Shown here piece after piece: positions 12,362 to 23,560 of a DNA stretch of 64,000 bases. The position numbers and the translations under genes were made by a program. Under the pieces are notes generated by a model. That model saw only the letters and a list, made by a program, of their open reading frames with translations. It did not search any database and was not told where the DNA came from. The stretch comes from Atrichornis clamosus (lineage: Eukaryota; Chordata; Aves; Passeriformes; Menuridae), in NCBI GenBank assembly GCA_013400975.1, contig WBMZ01003271.1, positions 1 through 64,000 on the forward strand, in the 5' to 3' direction. Numbering within the stretch: position 1 is the stretch's first letter; every line of letters starts with the position of its first letter.

Positions 12362-13263
12362 CTATCCTTGACAGAGCCTAAAATATGCCTAAGCAGGATT
12401 GATACCTTTTGAAGCATTTACAGAGGGCTTGTATAAATAACTCATAAACAATTACATACCATCTACCGAATACAAAGAATCCACTAAATTTTACTGGGAT
12501 GTATTGATTGTGCTGTGTGTGCAGCATTCAACACCATACCCTATATTTTGTGCACTTGCCACCATTTTTTTTCACATTCTGTATTTTTCTCCAGTTAGTC
12601 CTTTAAAAATATTTCCTACTATTTGCTCACCACAATATTGTTCTAGCCAGTTCTTGCCTGCTAGAATGAATTTTCTCAATTTCTTTCATTTCACACTTTT
12701 CACAAGCCTGAACTCCTCCCTGTTGCCTTTCTTATGCTCACTGTCTTTGTCCTTTCATTCTGGGAACAGGGCAGGCATTTGTTTATTTGTCTTTCTTCCT
12801 TCAACTCCTCAGCAATTGTTTTCACTTTCCTTACCATTATTTTTTAATTTTCTCTCCACTGTCTTTTCCTTATACTACACCAGCCTCACATGGTAGGTCA
12901 GGCTACACCATTAAATGAGACCCAGGAAAACATGTCTTCTGCTCTAAATACCAACTACAACAATAACAGAAAACAGCTGGGTCCTGTTACACAGATGAGA
13001 TTTTCATTTGATTGTTAAGTGTAAAGTGCCTATATTTTCTTTTTTTTTTATGTTTGCTTTTATCTTTACCCTTCAAGTAGCAATACAGTATAATAACAAA
13101 AATACTGCTACAATATAATTACTAGAACAGAAGTAGAAGTTGCATATCCTGTAGAGAGGGTATGGAGCTGAAACAGCAACTGTGGCGAAATGGCTCTCCT
13201 TGGATAAACTTTGTTCATTATAATCTAACTGTAATACCAACACACACCTCCACCCCAAATTAC

Positions 13264-13352
13264 CTGCCTTCAAGGTATGACCACCCTTCACGGACCATGT
13301 GCTCTGTATTTTATTGACTGTATCTTCAAGGGTGAAGTGAGAGAATTTTAGG
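13264..13352 (-). CDS. Gene A, internal coding exon
   Basis: An 89-base exon with acceptor ttgttattgattag and donor gcag|gtaatt on the minus strand. The first base completes TG|C (Cys) from the 15345-15242 exon. The reading is LKFSHFTLEDTVNKIQSTWS then VKGGHTLKA, leaving one base for the next exon. Phase agrees with both neighbours. Hydrophilic/helical pattern; family not recognised. Confidence 0.55.
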
Positions 13353-15241
13353 CTAATCAATAACAAGGTATATTTGACACTCAAGCTCCAAATAAACATA
13401 AAGAAATAGTATAAAAGTAAGTTAAGAAGGGGGAGATGTTAGGGAAGACTCCGTAACTTCTGGGATCAGATGACGGGCTGAACCTCTCTCCTCCCACATT
13501 GGGATGTCTATTGGGTAAGAACGATATTCCATGTTTGCTAAATGATTATCTCGAGCTAACTTTCATTGGTCATTATAGCATGTCTTTATATTGCTTTGAA
13601 TAAATTTTTGCAGTCAGCACCAGCAATCTTCAAACCTTAACCTGTCACACGTTGCTATCATCAGTGTGCATATAGATGTAGAGTAGCTACTCCACACACT
13701 GTGAGTGTTCACAGCACTCGCTGGCAGAGGGTAACATACTTGAATAAAAGTGTGGAGACCTGGGAAGGGGTGTCTTTTATGCTGCTGTGTGTGTGTCCCA
13801 GAACATGTTAGTCAAACCACCCTCTGATCCAGCAGTGGAGAGTTCCCATAATGAGAGTTCTCCCATGACAGACTGGTCAGACACAAGGATCTCAGCTTTT
13901 CTGGGGTGCTAGCAGACCAAACAAGCACAAAGGTTTTGAGAAAAGTCCCCCCTTTGATGTGACAGACCCATCTCTTCAGTCTCTTCACTTGGCTACAGAA
14001 TATAATATAGATTCTGACTTCAATGTCCTTGATCTGTTTGATTAATGTATTGATTTATGGTTTTTAGGCATACTATGGAATATCAGGGAGTGAAGAACTA
14101 CAGCAAGCACCATTTAACTTTTCTGTAAGGAACTGAAAAATATAGTCCACATTGATTTTTTCATGTTTTTTCTTCATTGTCTGAAAGCATCTTCAGTGAT
14201 CATACACAGATAGTAGCAAACTGGTGTTTCAATATTTCTACTGCTTTGAGTTCCAGGTGTGCCATTTAATTGTAACCATTTCAAAGCTGATTTGTCTTTG
14301 AAGCAAATCCATAGATTTCTTACTAAGTTCTGAAAACAAGATTGTTATAAAAAAAAAAAATTCTTTGGTAAGCATTTAAATCCTCTAAAGGAACTGTTGA
14401 CATGGCACAGGTTAATTGGTGAGCTGACGATAAAAAGTTGTTGAAAACAATCCATAATGAATTAAATAACATTATTTGTAAGCCAAGATCTCCTGGTGGG
14501 GAAAGTTATTTCAATGCACCTCATTTTTTTTCCCATTAAAAGAAAATTTGTAATAATATTGAAATAACTCTTCTTACTTAAAAGACCATCCTGGATCTCT
14601 GCAGATCTAGTTTCAGAGAGATACTTACTCTTTGAGAATTAATTATACTTCTCAGAAAACTATTAATAGAATCTGCACTTATTATTTGCCATTTTTTAAG
14701 TTCTCTAATGCAGAACTCCGATTTGCATCATCATCTTCTTTTCATACCTACAAGAAAAGTATTTTCCTCGAGGTCAGGCCTGTACTATAGATGGTAATTC
14801 TTTGTAGTTGAAAATAGAGAAACATTCTTGTGTCTCTCTCTGTTCCTTCCTGGACTGCTGAATATAACACCTCATTTGTATTTATTAGTTAGTGCTACTT
14901 CTCTGTCTTGTCATTCTGCCTTTCTGTCTTCTTTTGTATGCCTTTTTAATTAAATTTTATTCTGTCCTTTCATTACTTATTAATGTTTTCATTAGCAAGC
15001 ATGATTTTCACTCTCCTCACACAGCAGAGTCAATTTATTTCAATAACCTTATTTAGACCTAGTTATCAGCAATAACACAAATAATCCATTTGTTAATTAT
15101 GTGAATTGAAGTGACAATTTCATAACATATTCCTAACATAAGGTCAAATTGTCATACCTGGAATGTGGCTTCTGCTTCATTAGCAATTTTGCTGACTATT
15201 AATGTGACAGCATCTGATAGAAATTATTTACAACTTCTTAC

Positions 15242-15345
15242 CAGGAACACTTGAGGTAGGTAGCTAAGTGAAACAGTGTCCCTATATGTCCATTATGAAG
15301 GACAGTTTGAACATCAAAGTTAACCTCCTCATCTTGGCCAGCCCT
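15242..15345 (-). CDS. Gene A, internal coding exon
   Basis: A 104-base exon with acceptor gtaggctgctttag and a very good donor cctg|gtaaga on the minus strand. It reads RAGQDEEVNFDVQTVLHNGH then IGTLFHLATYLKCS with two bases left over. The pattern resembles a helical repeat, with leucine/isoleucine at regular spacing. It is preceded in frame by a stop, so it is open only from the acceptor. Family not recognised. Confidence 0.58.
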
Positions 15346-15538
15346 CTAAAGCAGCCTACGTTAAATATACAGAAGCTCAGACTCCAATTTTAGGTGCCTG
15401 AATTTAGGCAGTGCAAATAATCTCTTCTCTATGTCTCTGCAAATAGTCAGATCTCATTTATCAAAGTATTGACAAAGACACTTTTAACTGTACCTCTTCT
15501 TTTTGCCAAGTTCTCATGGAGCAGTTTCCTGGTGATAC

Positions 15539-15675
15539 CTCCAAACTTCTGTTACCTGTAAACCTCCATCCACATTTTGTCCTGACTGCTACATTTCTTG
15601 TAAATTTGCCTTCATTGAGTAATGGTTTTAAGTGAAGGCTGCCATTTTTTGTGCTTTGTCTCAGTTCCTCATCTC
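15539..15675 (-). other. Alternative exon-like segment inside gene A
   Basis: The minus-strand frame is open from about 15675 to 15539, reading DEELRQSTKNGSLHLKPLLN and continuing to a ggag|gtatca donor in phase 0. The acceptor is poor. It is either an alternative exon of gene A or a chance frame; it is not needed for the phase chain. Confidence 0.2.
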
Positions 15676-15808
15676 CTTTATATTGCAAGTGGAGTAATTT
15701 TTAGCATTTTCACTCCTACCATTATAAATAACAGTAGATTGTAATATTTACAATTTTCTTCAGAAAATATTTAACAAATTAAAAGTGAAAGCACCTCATT
15801 TCATATAC

Positions 15809-15872
15809 TTTCTTTGATTTTCTGATAGCTTCTGTGTGCAGTGAGCAATTTAAGTAATATTGTTTCTTCTTT
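15809..15872 (-). CDS. Gene A, candidate internal coding exon
   Basis: A 64-base segment after a strong acceptor (gtcttttttcaataccag). In the phase needed by the 16088-16032 exon it reads KKKQYYLNCSLHTEAIRKSK plus K and ends phase 0 at a gtatat donor, matching the phase-0 start of the 15345-15242 exon. Basic composition; the donor is weak. A competing frame is also open here, so the assignment is tentative. Confidence 0.33.
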
Positions 15873-16031
15873 CTGGTATTGAAAAAAGACATAGGTTACT
15901 TGTAGTTCTTCATTAAGCCATAACACAGAAGAGTACAAGCAAAAGATTTGTACTTTTTTCTTAGCTTCAATCATGTGGCCTAGTTAAGGTTACAGGAAAT
16001 CTTAGTGAGCTGACATCTGTCTCATGGCTAC

Positions 16032-16088
16032 TGATAAGCTGTGATTCCCATGGCTGCCAGGATCACCACAGCTTGCTGGCACATCAGT
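16032..16088 (-). CDS. Gene A, candidate coding exon after a very strong acceptor
   Basis: The minus-strand acceptor cttgtgtgtgctctttcctttcag is one of the best in the window. In frame 2 the exon reads LMCQQAVVILAAMGITAY and ends phase 2 at a weak gtagcc donor; another frame is also open and longer. Helical and hydrophobic. The exon call is supported mainly by the acceptor; the frame is uncertain. Confidence 0.4.
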
Positions 16089-16121
16089 CTGAAAGGAAAG
16101 AGCACACACAAGAAAATTTAC

Positions 16122-16234
16122 AAGTAAGAATCTCTTGCTTTCAGAGAGGCCGCAATACAAGCCCGAGGAGCTCTGTGTGGAAGGCATGTGCACACTTTTT
16201 CCAAACAGAGGTTGAGCTCAAGTACCATCAGCAG
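16122..16234 (-). CDS. Gene A, doubtful coding exon
   Basis: The minus-strand frame is open with helical content (LLMVLELNLCLEKVCTCLPH, then RAPRACIAASLKARDSY) and a gtaaat donor. However, only 33 bases would separate it from the next candidate exon, too short for an ordinary intron. So this segment or its junction is probably wrong, or the two are alternatives. Confidence 0.2.
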
Positions 16235-18963
16235 CTTTATAGTTGTAATACAAACCAAAACAGTCGTAAAGTATAAAAGTAGCTCACTCCAGTGAAAAGT
16301 TGCTGAGTAGTAAGTGGATGGGTATACAAAGGGAAATTATTTAGAAAACAAACTATTTCAGTGCTTGCATGAAGGGAAATGTGAACTTTTTCAGAGAGGT
16401 TATTGGAGCTTTGAACTATCCTTTCCATCTGACTCAATGCTCTGCTTCAAGCTTCTCTTCTTCTGTAACTTACTGGCTCTGACTAATTATAGGTTAATAT
16501 GTTAAGAAGCAGTTACACAGAACTGCCCTCTGTATATTGGATGTTACACACCAGCCTTTGGCTGCTATCCCCAACGCAACATCAGGCTCCTTGTGTAGGT
16601 GGTTAACAGACACACTGGACAGTGAGGACAAACAGTCAGCACCACGGCAGCCACAGCCCCACAGTGGCACAGACACAAAACTAGCATTCATAAAATAAGG
16701 AACTATATAATAAAGCTGCCTGCGGTAAAAAAATAGACTTTTCAGATGCTGGAGTTGTTAAATATAAGTGAGAGCACATTTTCACCCTGGTTTTGCAGGA
16801 GGTAGCCATGACATGTCTGCAGCTAAAATTCTGTGACAATATGACATTTTATGGCATACAGCATTAGAAGACAATCCTTTTAATGTATTGACATCCGCTC
16901 AAAAACTGATGTAGAAAACTGAATATAGAGAAGATGCTGCATTTAATTGCTGTATCTGAGAGAAACAAAGCTTCCTAGAGAAACAGCTGCACTTTAGTTA
17001 TTGATTCAGTAGTGTTTTCACTTTCCCATAGGTTCCTGTGCATAAGACTGAGCACACTGGGTCGTGTATCAGTTACAATTACATGAACGGAGGGTCCTCC
17101 AAGTCCCTTGGCTGTGTATAATGTCACACATGCTTTAGCATCACATTGTCTCTTACACTGAGGCACTGTCTCTGGGGCTGCATTAGTGGTAAATGACTGA
17201 CCCATCCAGGCAGCTACACCAGGATGTGGGACCGTGGATGAGAGCAGAATCAGAGATGCAGTATCCAATGCAGGATGAACATCGCAGAGGACAAACATGA
17301 GAAGAAAATCAGACAGGTGTTTCTCACACAGAAAATCAGCATTGTTCGTGATTTTACTCATTAATGCAATGTCATGTGCTTTTCAAAAAGGCAATATAAG
17401 CCACATTTTTAGACACAGCCACTGATTTTTCAGTGCAACTTTTTCTCATGCCCAAAACGTGTTGTACAGTCATCATGTAAGCAGACGTGATTTCTTACTG
17501 CCTTCTTTCCTCTCTAGTATATATATACATGTAGAGAATTTCTGATCAAGGGAATAGAGTGATAAGCCTTTGATAAAGAGTCTACTAACTTGGTAAAGGT
17601 TTTGATCCTTATTTCTATTCTTCTGTTGTTTTAATTTGTGGTTACAAAAATTAGCTATTTCTAAGAACATTCTCCTGTATTATTTTGGTGTTTTGGTTAC
17701 TTAATGTGTTAATATACAAGACAGTTAACCTGAGTTTTAAGAGTTGTTGTGTGGGTGTAATATGAAGGGTACTGAAGTAAAAGTACGTATACAGATATTA
17801 CATTTTACTTGTGCGCAGCAGCATCTGTCACTGAAAAAACACGAAGTATAATGTTAAGCTTCTGGGTTTTGCAAGGGGGAAATGCATTACACCAAAATAA
17901 TATTTATATTTATTAGTTTCTTAATCAAACTGCAAGTGTAAATACAGACTTATCAAAAATCAGTTCTGAAAATACTTTCAATGTTCCTTTAGCAGAACTA
18001 TCGAGCAATAGATTTACTGTTATTCTTTAATCAAATTTCCTCACTTGTTGATACAGCTAGGGTTTTTTAAACTTAGTACAAACTAATTACTTTTCATATT
18101 TTCTTGCATTCATAAAGACATACCTCTCTCTGATTTATATATATATATTTTTTGTCACCTTGTATAGTGTTCACTCAAGCTGAATTTTTATATATATAGT
18201 TTCTTTATAGTCAGAAGGAAATGGCACATGCCACCCTGGATACTCATCATCATCATCATTAAAAAAAAACCCCAAGAAACAAATCTAACCCTTATAGCCA
18301 GCCGCAGTCATAGTACCTGGGCAAATTTTTAGGTATCTTACTAATTTCCAGAAAAAGCCTAAGGATCTCTAACACGTAAAGTAATCCATATCTAGCCTTA
18401 AAGTAACACATATGAAGCCTTTATAGTTGTATATGTCCCTCAGTTGTACACTGGTGGTCTACTACCTGCATAGAGTTGTTTCCATTTCCTTTTTCCTTTG
18501 AGCTCCGGTTGAGTCATCTGTTACATAGTGAAAATATGGAGCCTGTGAGCCTGAAAATAAGTGTTCCACAGAGCCTCAGAAAATATACTATGTATTGCAA
18601 GTCCAACCATCATTTCTACATGATCCTAGAGTTTCTGCTTGACTCAATATGCAGCAAGTCAGGCTTTTCCCTTCTGCTTTTCAGGACTTCTTAGGCCTTC
18701 AAAAAAGTACAAGCATGCTCTTTCACTTCTGCAAATAAACTCAGTGATACCTCTGAGCATTCAGCAGCTCTCTTATAACACTGTAACAAGTAAAAAAAAC
18801 CCCAACAAAACAAAACAGAGGTATTTATTAACATGGGTCACACTTGAACTATGAAACTCACCAACATGTGGCAGCTTAGATGACAAGGGTTGTTCTGGGC
18901 TCAAAAAGTGAGTTGACAAAATCACAGCAGAAAAAAGTATCAACACAGATTAAACACAAATAC
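16235..18963. other. Probable intron of gene A
   Basis: Between candidate gene A exons. It holds a 128-codon ATG-started minus-strand open frame (17361-16975) with no recognisable family, a (TA)n run at 18135-18148 and a (CAT)n run at 18244-18260. The open frame is of a length expected by chance in 64 kb. Confidence 0.4.
18135..18260 (+). repeat. Short TA and CAT microsatellites
   Basis: A (TA)n run at 18135-18148 and catcatcatcatcat at 18245-18259. Seen directly. Confidence 0.8.
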
Positions 18964-19131
18964 ATCTCTCATGCCTGAGGAAGCCCATGAGCCACAGATT
19001 GCCAAAACGTGGAAAATTATGTCGAGAAGCGTACGCCGTTCCCTTGCTCTTATGTTCCTCCTGAAGCAGCCATGCTGGCTGTTTACAGAGAGGCAGTAAT
19101 GAAGTAGATAGATCTCTCTGGTCTTTATGTT
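18964..19131 (-). CDS. Gene A, upstream coding exon
   Basis: A 168-base (56-codon) segment with phase 0 at both ends. The acceptor is strong (tattgcatactttgcag); the donor is agat|gtattt. Readings include NIKTREIYLLHYCLSVNSQH and, after a basic stretch, ERRTLLDIIFHVLAICGSWA. Several CpG-containing codons lie in otherwise CpG-poor sequence. A second frame is also open, so the frame rests on the phase match with the 19817-19724 exon. Family not recognised. Confidence 0.42.
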
Positions 19132-19723
19132 CTGCAAAGTATGCAATAAAGTTTAGACACCTAAAATGTAGGAGAAAAAAATAGAGAAAGTAATTGTATC
19201 GTAAAAATATAATGTAATGCTAATTTCTGAAAAGCACTCCAGGAATCATACAACAAGGCAATGAGGCATATGGTACTCACTGTTTGAGATCAAAACCCAC
19301 TCCCTGAAATGCTAAAAGCTAATCACGTAGATTATTTGCTGTTGGCTCTTGATGGTGATTTGGCATTTGACCAGTGAGTAATTCACAAATCAGGAGGGAG
19401 GTTTTTGCTTCCTGATTAAATGGATAACAAACATTTTAAACAGAAGCTCACCATGAATGCAAACCAATAATAATATACTTCTATCGTGAACTTTTGAAAT
19501 TTATGGATAATTTCACAGATACTGCTTAGCAGCAGAAATGCTTACTGGCAACAGCTGGTTAGATCATATAGATAAAGAGAAATAGCCATTCTGTTTTTAT
19601 GCTTAAGGGTATACATATATCCCTTTCATTGTCAGGGTCCTCATTAGACCCTTTCCACTCTGGTAACGTGTAGCAAAACCCATAGGTATAAATTTAGCAC
19701 CTGAGTTATTGTCACTATTTTAC

Positions 19724-19817
19724 CTGAGAAAAGGCACTAGTTTTATAGACAATGTTTCTGACTTCTCCTTCACAGAGTACCATGTAGTATTGGCAGGAGT
19801 TCTGAAACAAATCATGC
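19724..19817 (-). CDS. Gene A, upstream coding exon
   Basis: A 94-base exon with acceptor ttaactatctccattcag and donor ctcag|gtaaaa (minus strand). One base completes the incoming codon and it ends phase 0. It reads HDLFQNSCQYYMVLCEGEVR then NIVYKTSAFSQ. Phase fits the 19131-18964 exon. Strand- and cysteine-rich, unlike the helical C-terminal exons. Family not recognised. Confidence 0.47.
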
Positions 19818-20416
19818 CTGAATGGAGATAGTTAATGTATCTCTTACAGCACCAGCATTTTAGGACTTGTCTTGCCTTGGGTAAGATTGTCCCTAAGATT
19901 TCAGTGTGACTCATGAGCTTGTAGCAGAGAATCCAAATTACGTAATGTATTAATTCTTTTTTTTCTTTTTGTCTGTATTAAATCTCAGAATTTTTCACAT
20001 AATTAATATTTCTCTCCCCTCTAATTGGACCTGACCATATAGTTTCCAAAATTCAGCAAAGACCTTATTAAGTAGAAGTGGGAATGATGCAGATTATACA
20101 GGTCAATATGAGCATTGTTACAGAAACCAAGCTACATGGGCAATTTGGCAATTCAGAGATATGTTAATGTCAGAAAAGAAAATTCAGGGTCAGTGATAGT
20201 GGAAGGAACAATTTTAAGTAATCAGACCTGTTGATGGCTTCTACATTGAGTACAGACACTCAAATAAAAAGTCCTAAAAAATTTTCTCCAAAACTGAAAA
20301 TAACTCCTCCTTTTCCTGTAATGACCAAAATAATAAACAAGATACATTACAAACATGTATCAACATTTAATGCTGCAATTAAATATTATAATTTTACTAA
20401 TTACCTCTAATATTAC

Positions 20417-20471
20417 GTTTGGTCACTTGTATTAAAAAGTGACAGCAGAAGGCATTTCAAATTATTAGGGA
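20417..20471 (-). CDS. Gene A, candidate upstream coding exon
   Basis: A short 55-base segment read as PNNLKCLLLSLFNTSDQ. It leaves AC to be completed to Thr by the next exon, so phase fits. The acceptor (cattccaag) is mediocre and the donor is gtaata. Short exons chain easily by chance, so this is tentative. Confidence 0.28.
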
Positions 20472-21202
20472 CTTGGAATGATTTTTATATGGAAGAGGAA
20501 GGTCTCACAGGGAAGGCAGTTACAATAATCAATATTTTAGAAGGACACTGCTTAAATGTGTATAAATTATTTCACAATGAAAGGGCATAGGAACATCCAA
20601 ACTTTTTTAATGTTACATTTAAAAATAAAGAGAAGAATATGTTTACAGGCATAGTTTGGCATCACTGACAGAAGACAAGCATGTAGGCAAGGAAAATATT
20701 CGGGTGAAGAATATTGAAGTAAAGATAATGTTGCTTCCTTCTGGCAATAGTCAAATTAATTCATAACGTGTTCTAGACTTAATATATTGTCTGAGTCAGC
20801 TGTTGAAAAGAAATTTGGAGGATGCTGAACTCCTAGTTATTCTATCAAATGTAAAACTCTGAATTAAAAAGCATGAGGAAAGTATTAATGCAGGACTACT
20901 GAAGTTTCAAAAAGGAAGAATAGTTTTTTGTTTTAATTAAACCAAGATTGACTGCGATTAAAAAAATAGTGGGACACATATCAAGAAAAATAGCGTCATG
21001 CAGAAAGAGGAAACATCCATTGGGGGAAAAAATAAGATAAAGGGGACAGCAATATAGTTATTACATAGACACCAAGGAGAAAACTGAAAATTAATAAAGA
21101 AGAAAAGAGTGGGAATGTTATAGAAGTAATAATGAATTCAACCTAGAAAATTCAGAATGTATTCAAAATAATTTACAGGAATGCAACAGGAGTAACAGTT
21201 TT

Positions 21203-21757
21203 ATGGACAAGTACATGATGTGACACACGGGCCAGTGTGCCCTTGTGGCAAAGAAGGCCGGTGATGTCCTGGGCTGTATTAGGAGTGCTGCCAACAGGTG
21301 GAGGAAGGTGATCCTGCGCCTCTACTTGGCCCTGGTGAGGCTGTAGCTGGAGTGCCGGGTCCAGTTCTGGGTCCCCTGGTACAAGAGAAGCACAGACATG
21401 CTGGAGAGCACCCAGTGAAGAGCCATTTTGATCACTACGGGACTGGAGCATGTCTGCTATGAGAAAATGCTGAGAGAGCTGGAACTGTTCAGCCTGGAGC
21501 AGAAAAGCCTCCAGGAGGATCTTTATTTAAACTGAACACAGGAGGTTCCCTCTGAACATGAGGAACCATCTTTTCACTGGGCAGGTGACTGAGCACTGGC
21601 ACAAGTTGTCCAGGGAGGTTGTGGAGCCTTCCTACTTGGAGACATGCAGAAGCTGTCTGGACGTGGTCCTGGGCCCCTGTCTCTAGGTGGCTCTGCTTGA
21701 GCAGGGGAGTTATACCAGAGGTTCCTTCCCACTTGAGCCGTTTTGAGATTTTGAGGA
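21203..21757 (+). mobile_element. CR1 LINE fragment, 5'-truncated, internally deleted
   Basis: This matches the CR1 reverse-transcriptase C-terminal/3' region in sense orientation. Phrases such as cagtgtgcccttgtggc, gtgatcctgcgcctctac and ccagttctgggtcccc are characteristic. A later part (tgaacatgaggaaccatc; gttgtggagccttcc) follows after loss of the middle 'atctcatcaatgcc' segment. The frame is broken by stops and the copy is inactive. It sits in or upstream of gene A in the opposite orientation. Confidence 0.88.
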
Positions 21758-23109
21758 AGGAAAGGTGTTGGAATCATGAACAAGAGGGAGATATTCACTG
21801 AACAGGAAACCTTGTCTACCTGAGCACTTGGGCAATGGGACTTCTAGCATCAAGAGTGGAACTATTGATAAAACTATCTTTAAAGGAGGTAGGATACATT
21901 TGGAAGAAACTTGCATTAATTTACTCATAGGTTTAGTTCACAGCTGAAGGAAGGAAGATCAGATGAATAGAGATGTAGCAATAGAAAAAGAGGTACTTAA
22001 GAGTAAGAGAAGAGAGAGGAGACAACTGGAGAATATGTGCCCTAAAATTAGTAACAAGAGCAATGCATTTGTTGAGAGTATTGTCTTACACAGCTAGAAA
22101 CAGATGAAGACAAAAATCAACAAAAAAAAATTGAAATATTTATATAACAATAATCTCTAGCAATATGATTACACTCAAAATACTCAGACAGCAGATGAAA
22201 CTGGGTAAAGTAGGAAAAACATAATCTGTGTGGCACGCTGTGTTGAATGCCTTGTAATGTAAAGGACTTTCCATTTGTAATTCTGTAGCCTGCTTTTGTC
22301 TTTCAGCTGTGCAGTCACTCAGGCTGCCCTAGCCAGTATTTTCCAGAGCTTCTCTGACAGCAATTTCCCCTTGCTCTGGTTTTGCTGGACCTGCAATCTT
22401 ACCCCTGCAAATTACAGGACTATTGTTAGTGCAGGCTCCAATGGGAAGCCACCCTGCAAATGCATCTCAACATCCTTTGTGAATCACACAGGCTCTCATG
22501 ACTCCCTGGAAGGTCTGTCTAAACATAAGCATCGTGAATGCTGCCGATGACTCGTGGCCATGTGGGACTCTGCTGGACTGAGAAACGAAGGAAACTGGTG
22601 AGAACCACTAGAGAGTGATCATGTGTTTGTCTGTGAAAGCTGTCTGGAGCTTGTAGCAAGCAAAAATTGAAGAAGAATCTTGAAGCCTCAGAGGCACATA
22701 TTAAGATTAATCATACAGCAGAGAGGTCAGTAAAGAGACCTCTGTCTAGAAAGCTGAGATATACTGAGATATATATACTGAGGATTTTTGAAAGCTAAAC
22801 TTAGCTGTACCTTTAAAGAAAATGAACAAACAAAAAGAAGTTAAAACAGATAACGGATTTGCCAGACCTGTATCTGTGTGGGAAAAGAGGTCAAGGAATA
22901 AAGAATCACTATGCCATGCTGTGATGACTAGGTACAGTTTAAAGATAATCAAAATATAGTCTCAGACTAGATTAATATTTTTCTTTCCTTCTCAGTAAGA
23001 ATAATTATACTGAGCATAAGGGCAAAGACAGGATGGAGAATGGGAAATGAGAGCACAGAAACAAATAGAACTTCAACCAAAGTATAATCAAACTTCAGGA
23101 CAGCCTGCT

Positions 23110-23560
23110 GTGTTACAGTGTGCTTTATGGGAAACTAGTATTTGAGCTGGATAAGGAAGAGATTAGAACAAAAGTTGAATGACCTTGAGGACCCAAGTAT
23201 TACAAATGGGAAGGAATTCAAGACTGCAAAGTATAAGGTCATGCACTTAGAGACTAATAACAGGAATCTCTGTTATAAATTTGGGAGCTCATCATGGAGA
23301 ATGATAGAGGAGGAGGAAAACTTGTGTATGCTGATCGGACACAGGAAATCTGGATGATGTGATGTGCCTGCGAAAAAGGCAAGGAAGGATATATCCACAT
23401 AGAAAGAATGAAACAATAGTGCCTTTGTATGAATCATTGGTAGGGCTCCATGTATAACAGTAGCTGTCCACGTCCAGGGAAGCAGGATTCAGAACAGGAC
23501 AGAGGCACAGAAAGTCTGCTAGGAATATCACAAGAATAAAGTCCTTTTGTATAATAAGTG
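23110..23560 (+). mobile_element. Very old LINE (CR1-like) fragment
   Basis: A weak match in order and spacing to the same CR1 segment: aaggtcatgcacttag, a run ending gatgtgcctgcgaaaaaggcaag, then atagtgcctttgtatg followed by cattggtagggctcc, corresponding to the conserved 'gtgcccctgtactc..ctggtgaggc' core. Highly diverged, so the family is an inference. Confidence 0.45.

Noticed and set aside
12504..12896. 130-codon plus-strand open frame
   Set aside because: It comes from a pyrimidine-rich stretch, which rarely contains stops. The reading is Phe/Leu/Ser/Pro-rich low complexity without start context or splice boundaries.
13430..13770. Possible solo LTR (starts tgttaggg, two AATAAA)
   Set aside because: No matching TG...CA ends, target duplication, primer-binding site or recognisable LTR family; the polyadenylation-like words are common in AT-rich DNA.
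16089..16121. 33-base intron between candidate gene A exons
   Set aside because: Too short for a normal vertebrate intron despite good-looking ends, so the upstream segment 16234-16122 was kept only at low confidence.
16975..17361. 128-codon ATG frame on minus inside gene A
   Set aside because: The length is expected by chance in 64 kb. It lacks clear splice sites and would interrupt the gene A exon order.
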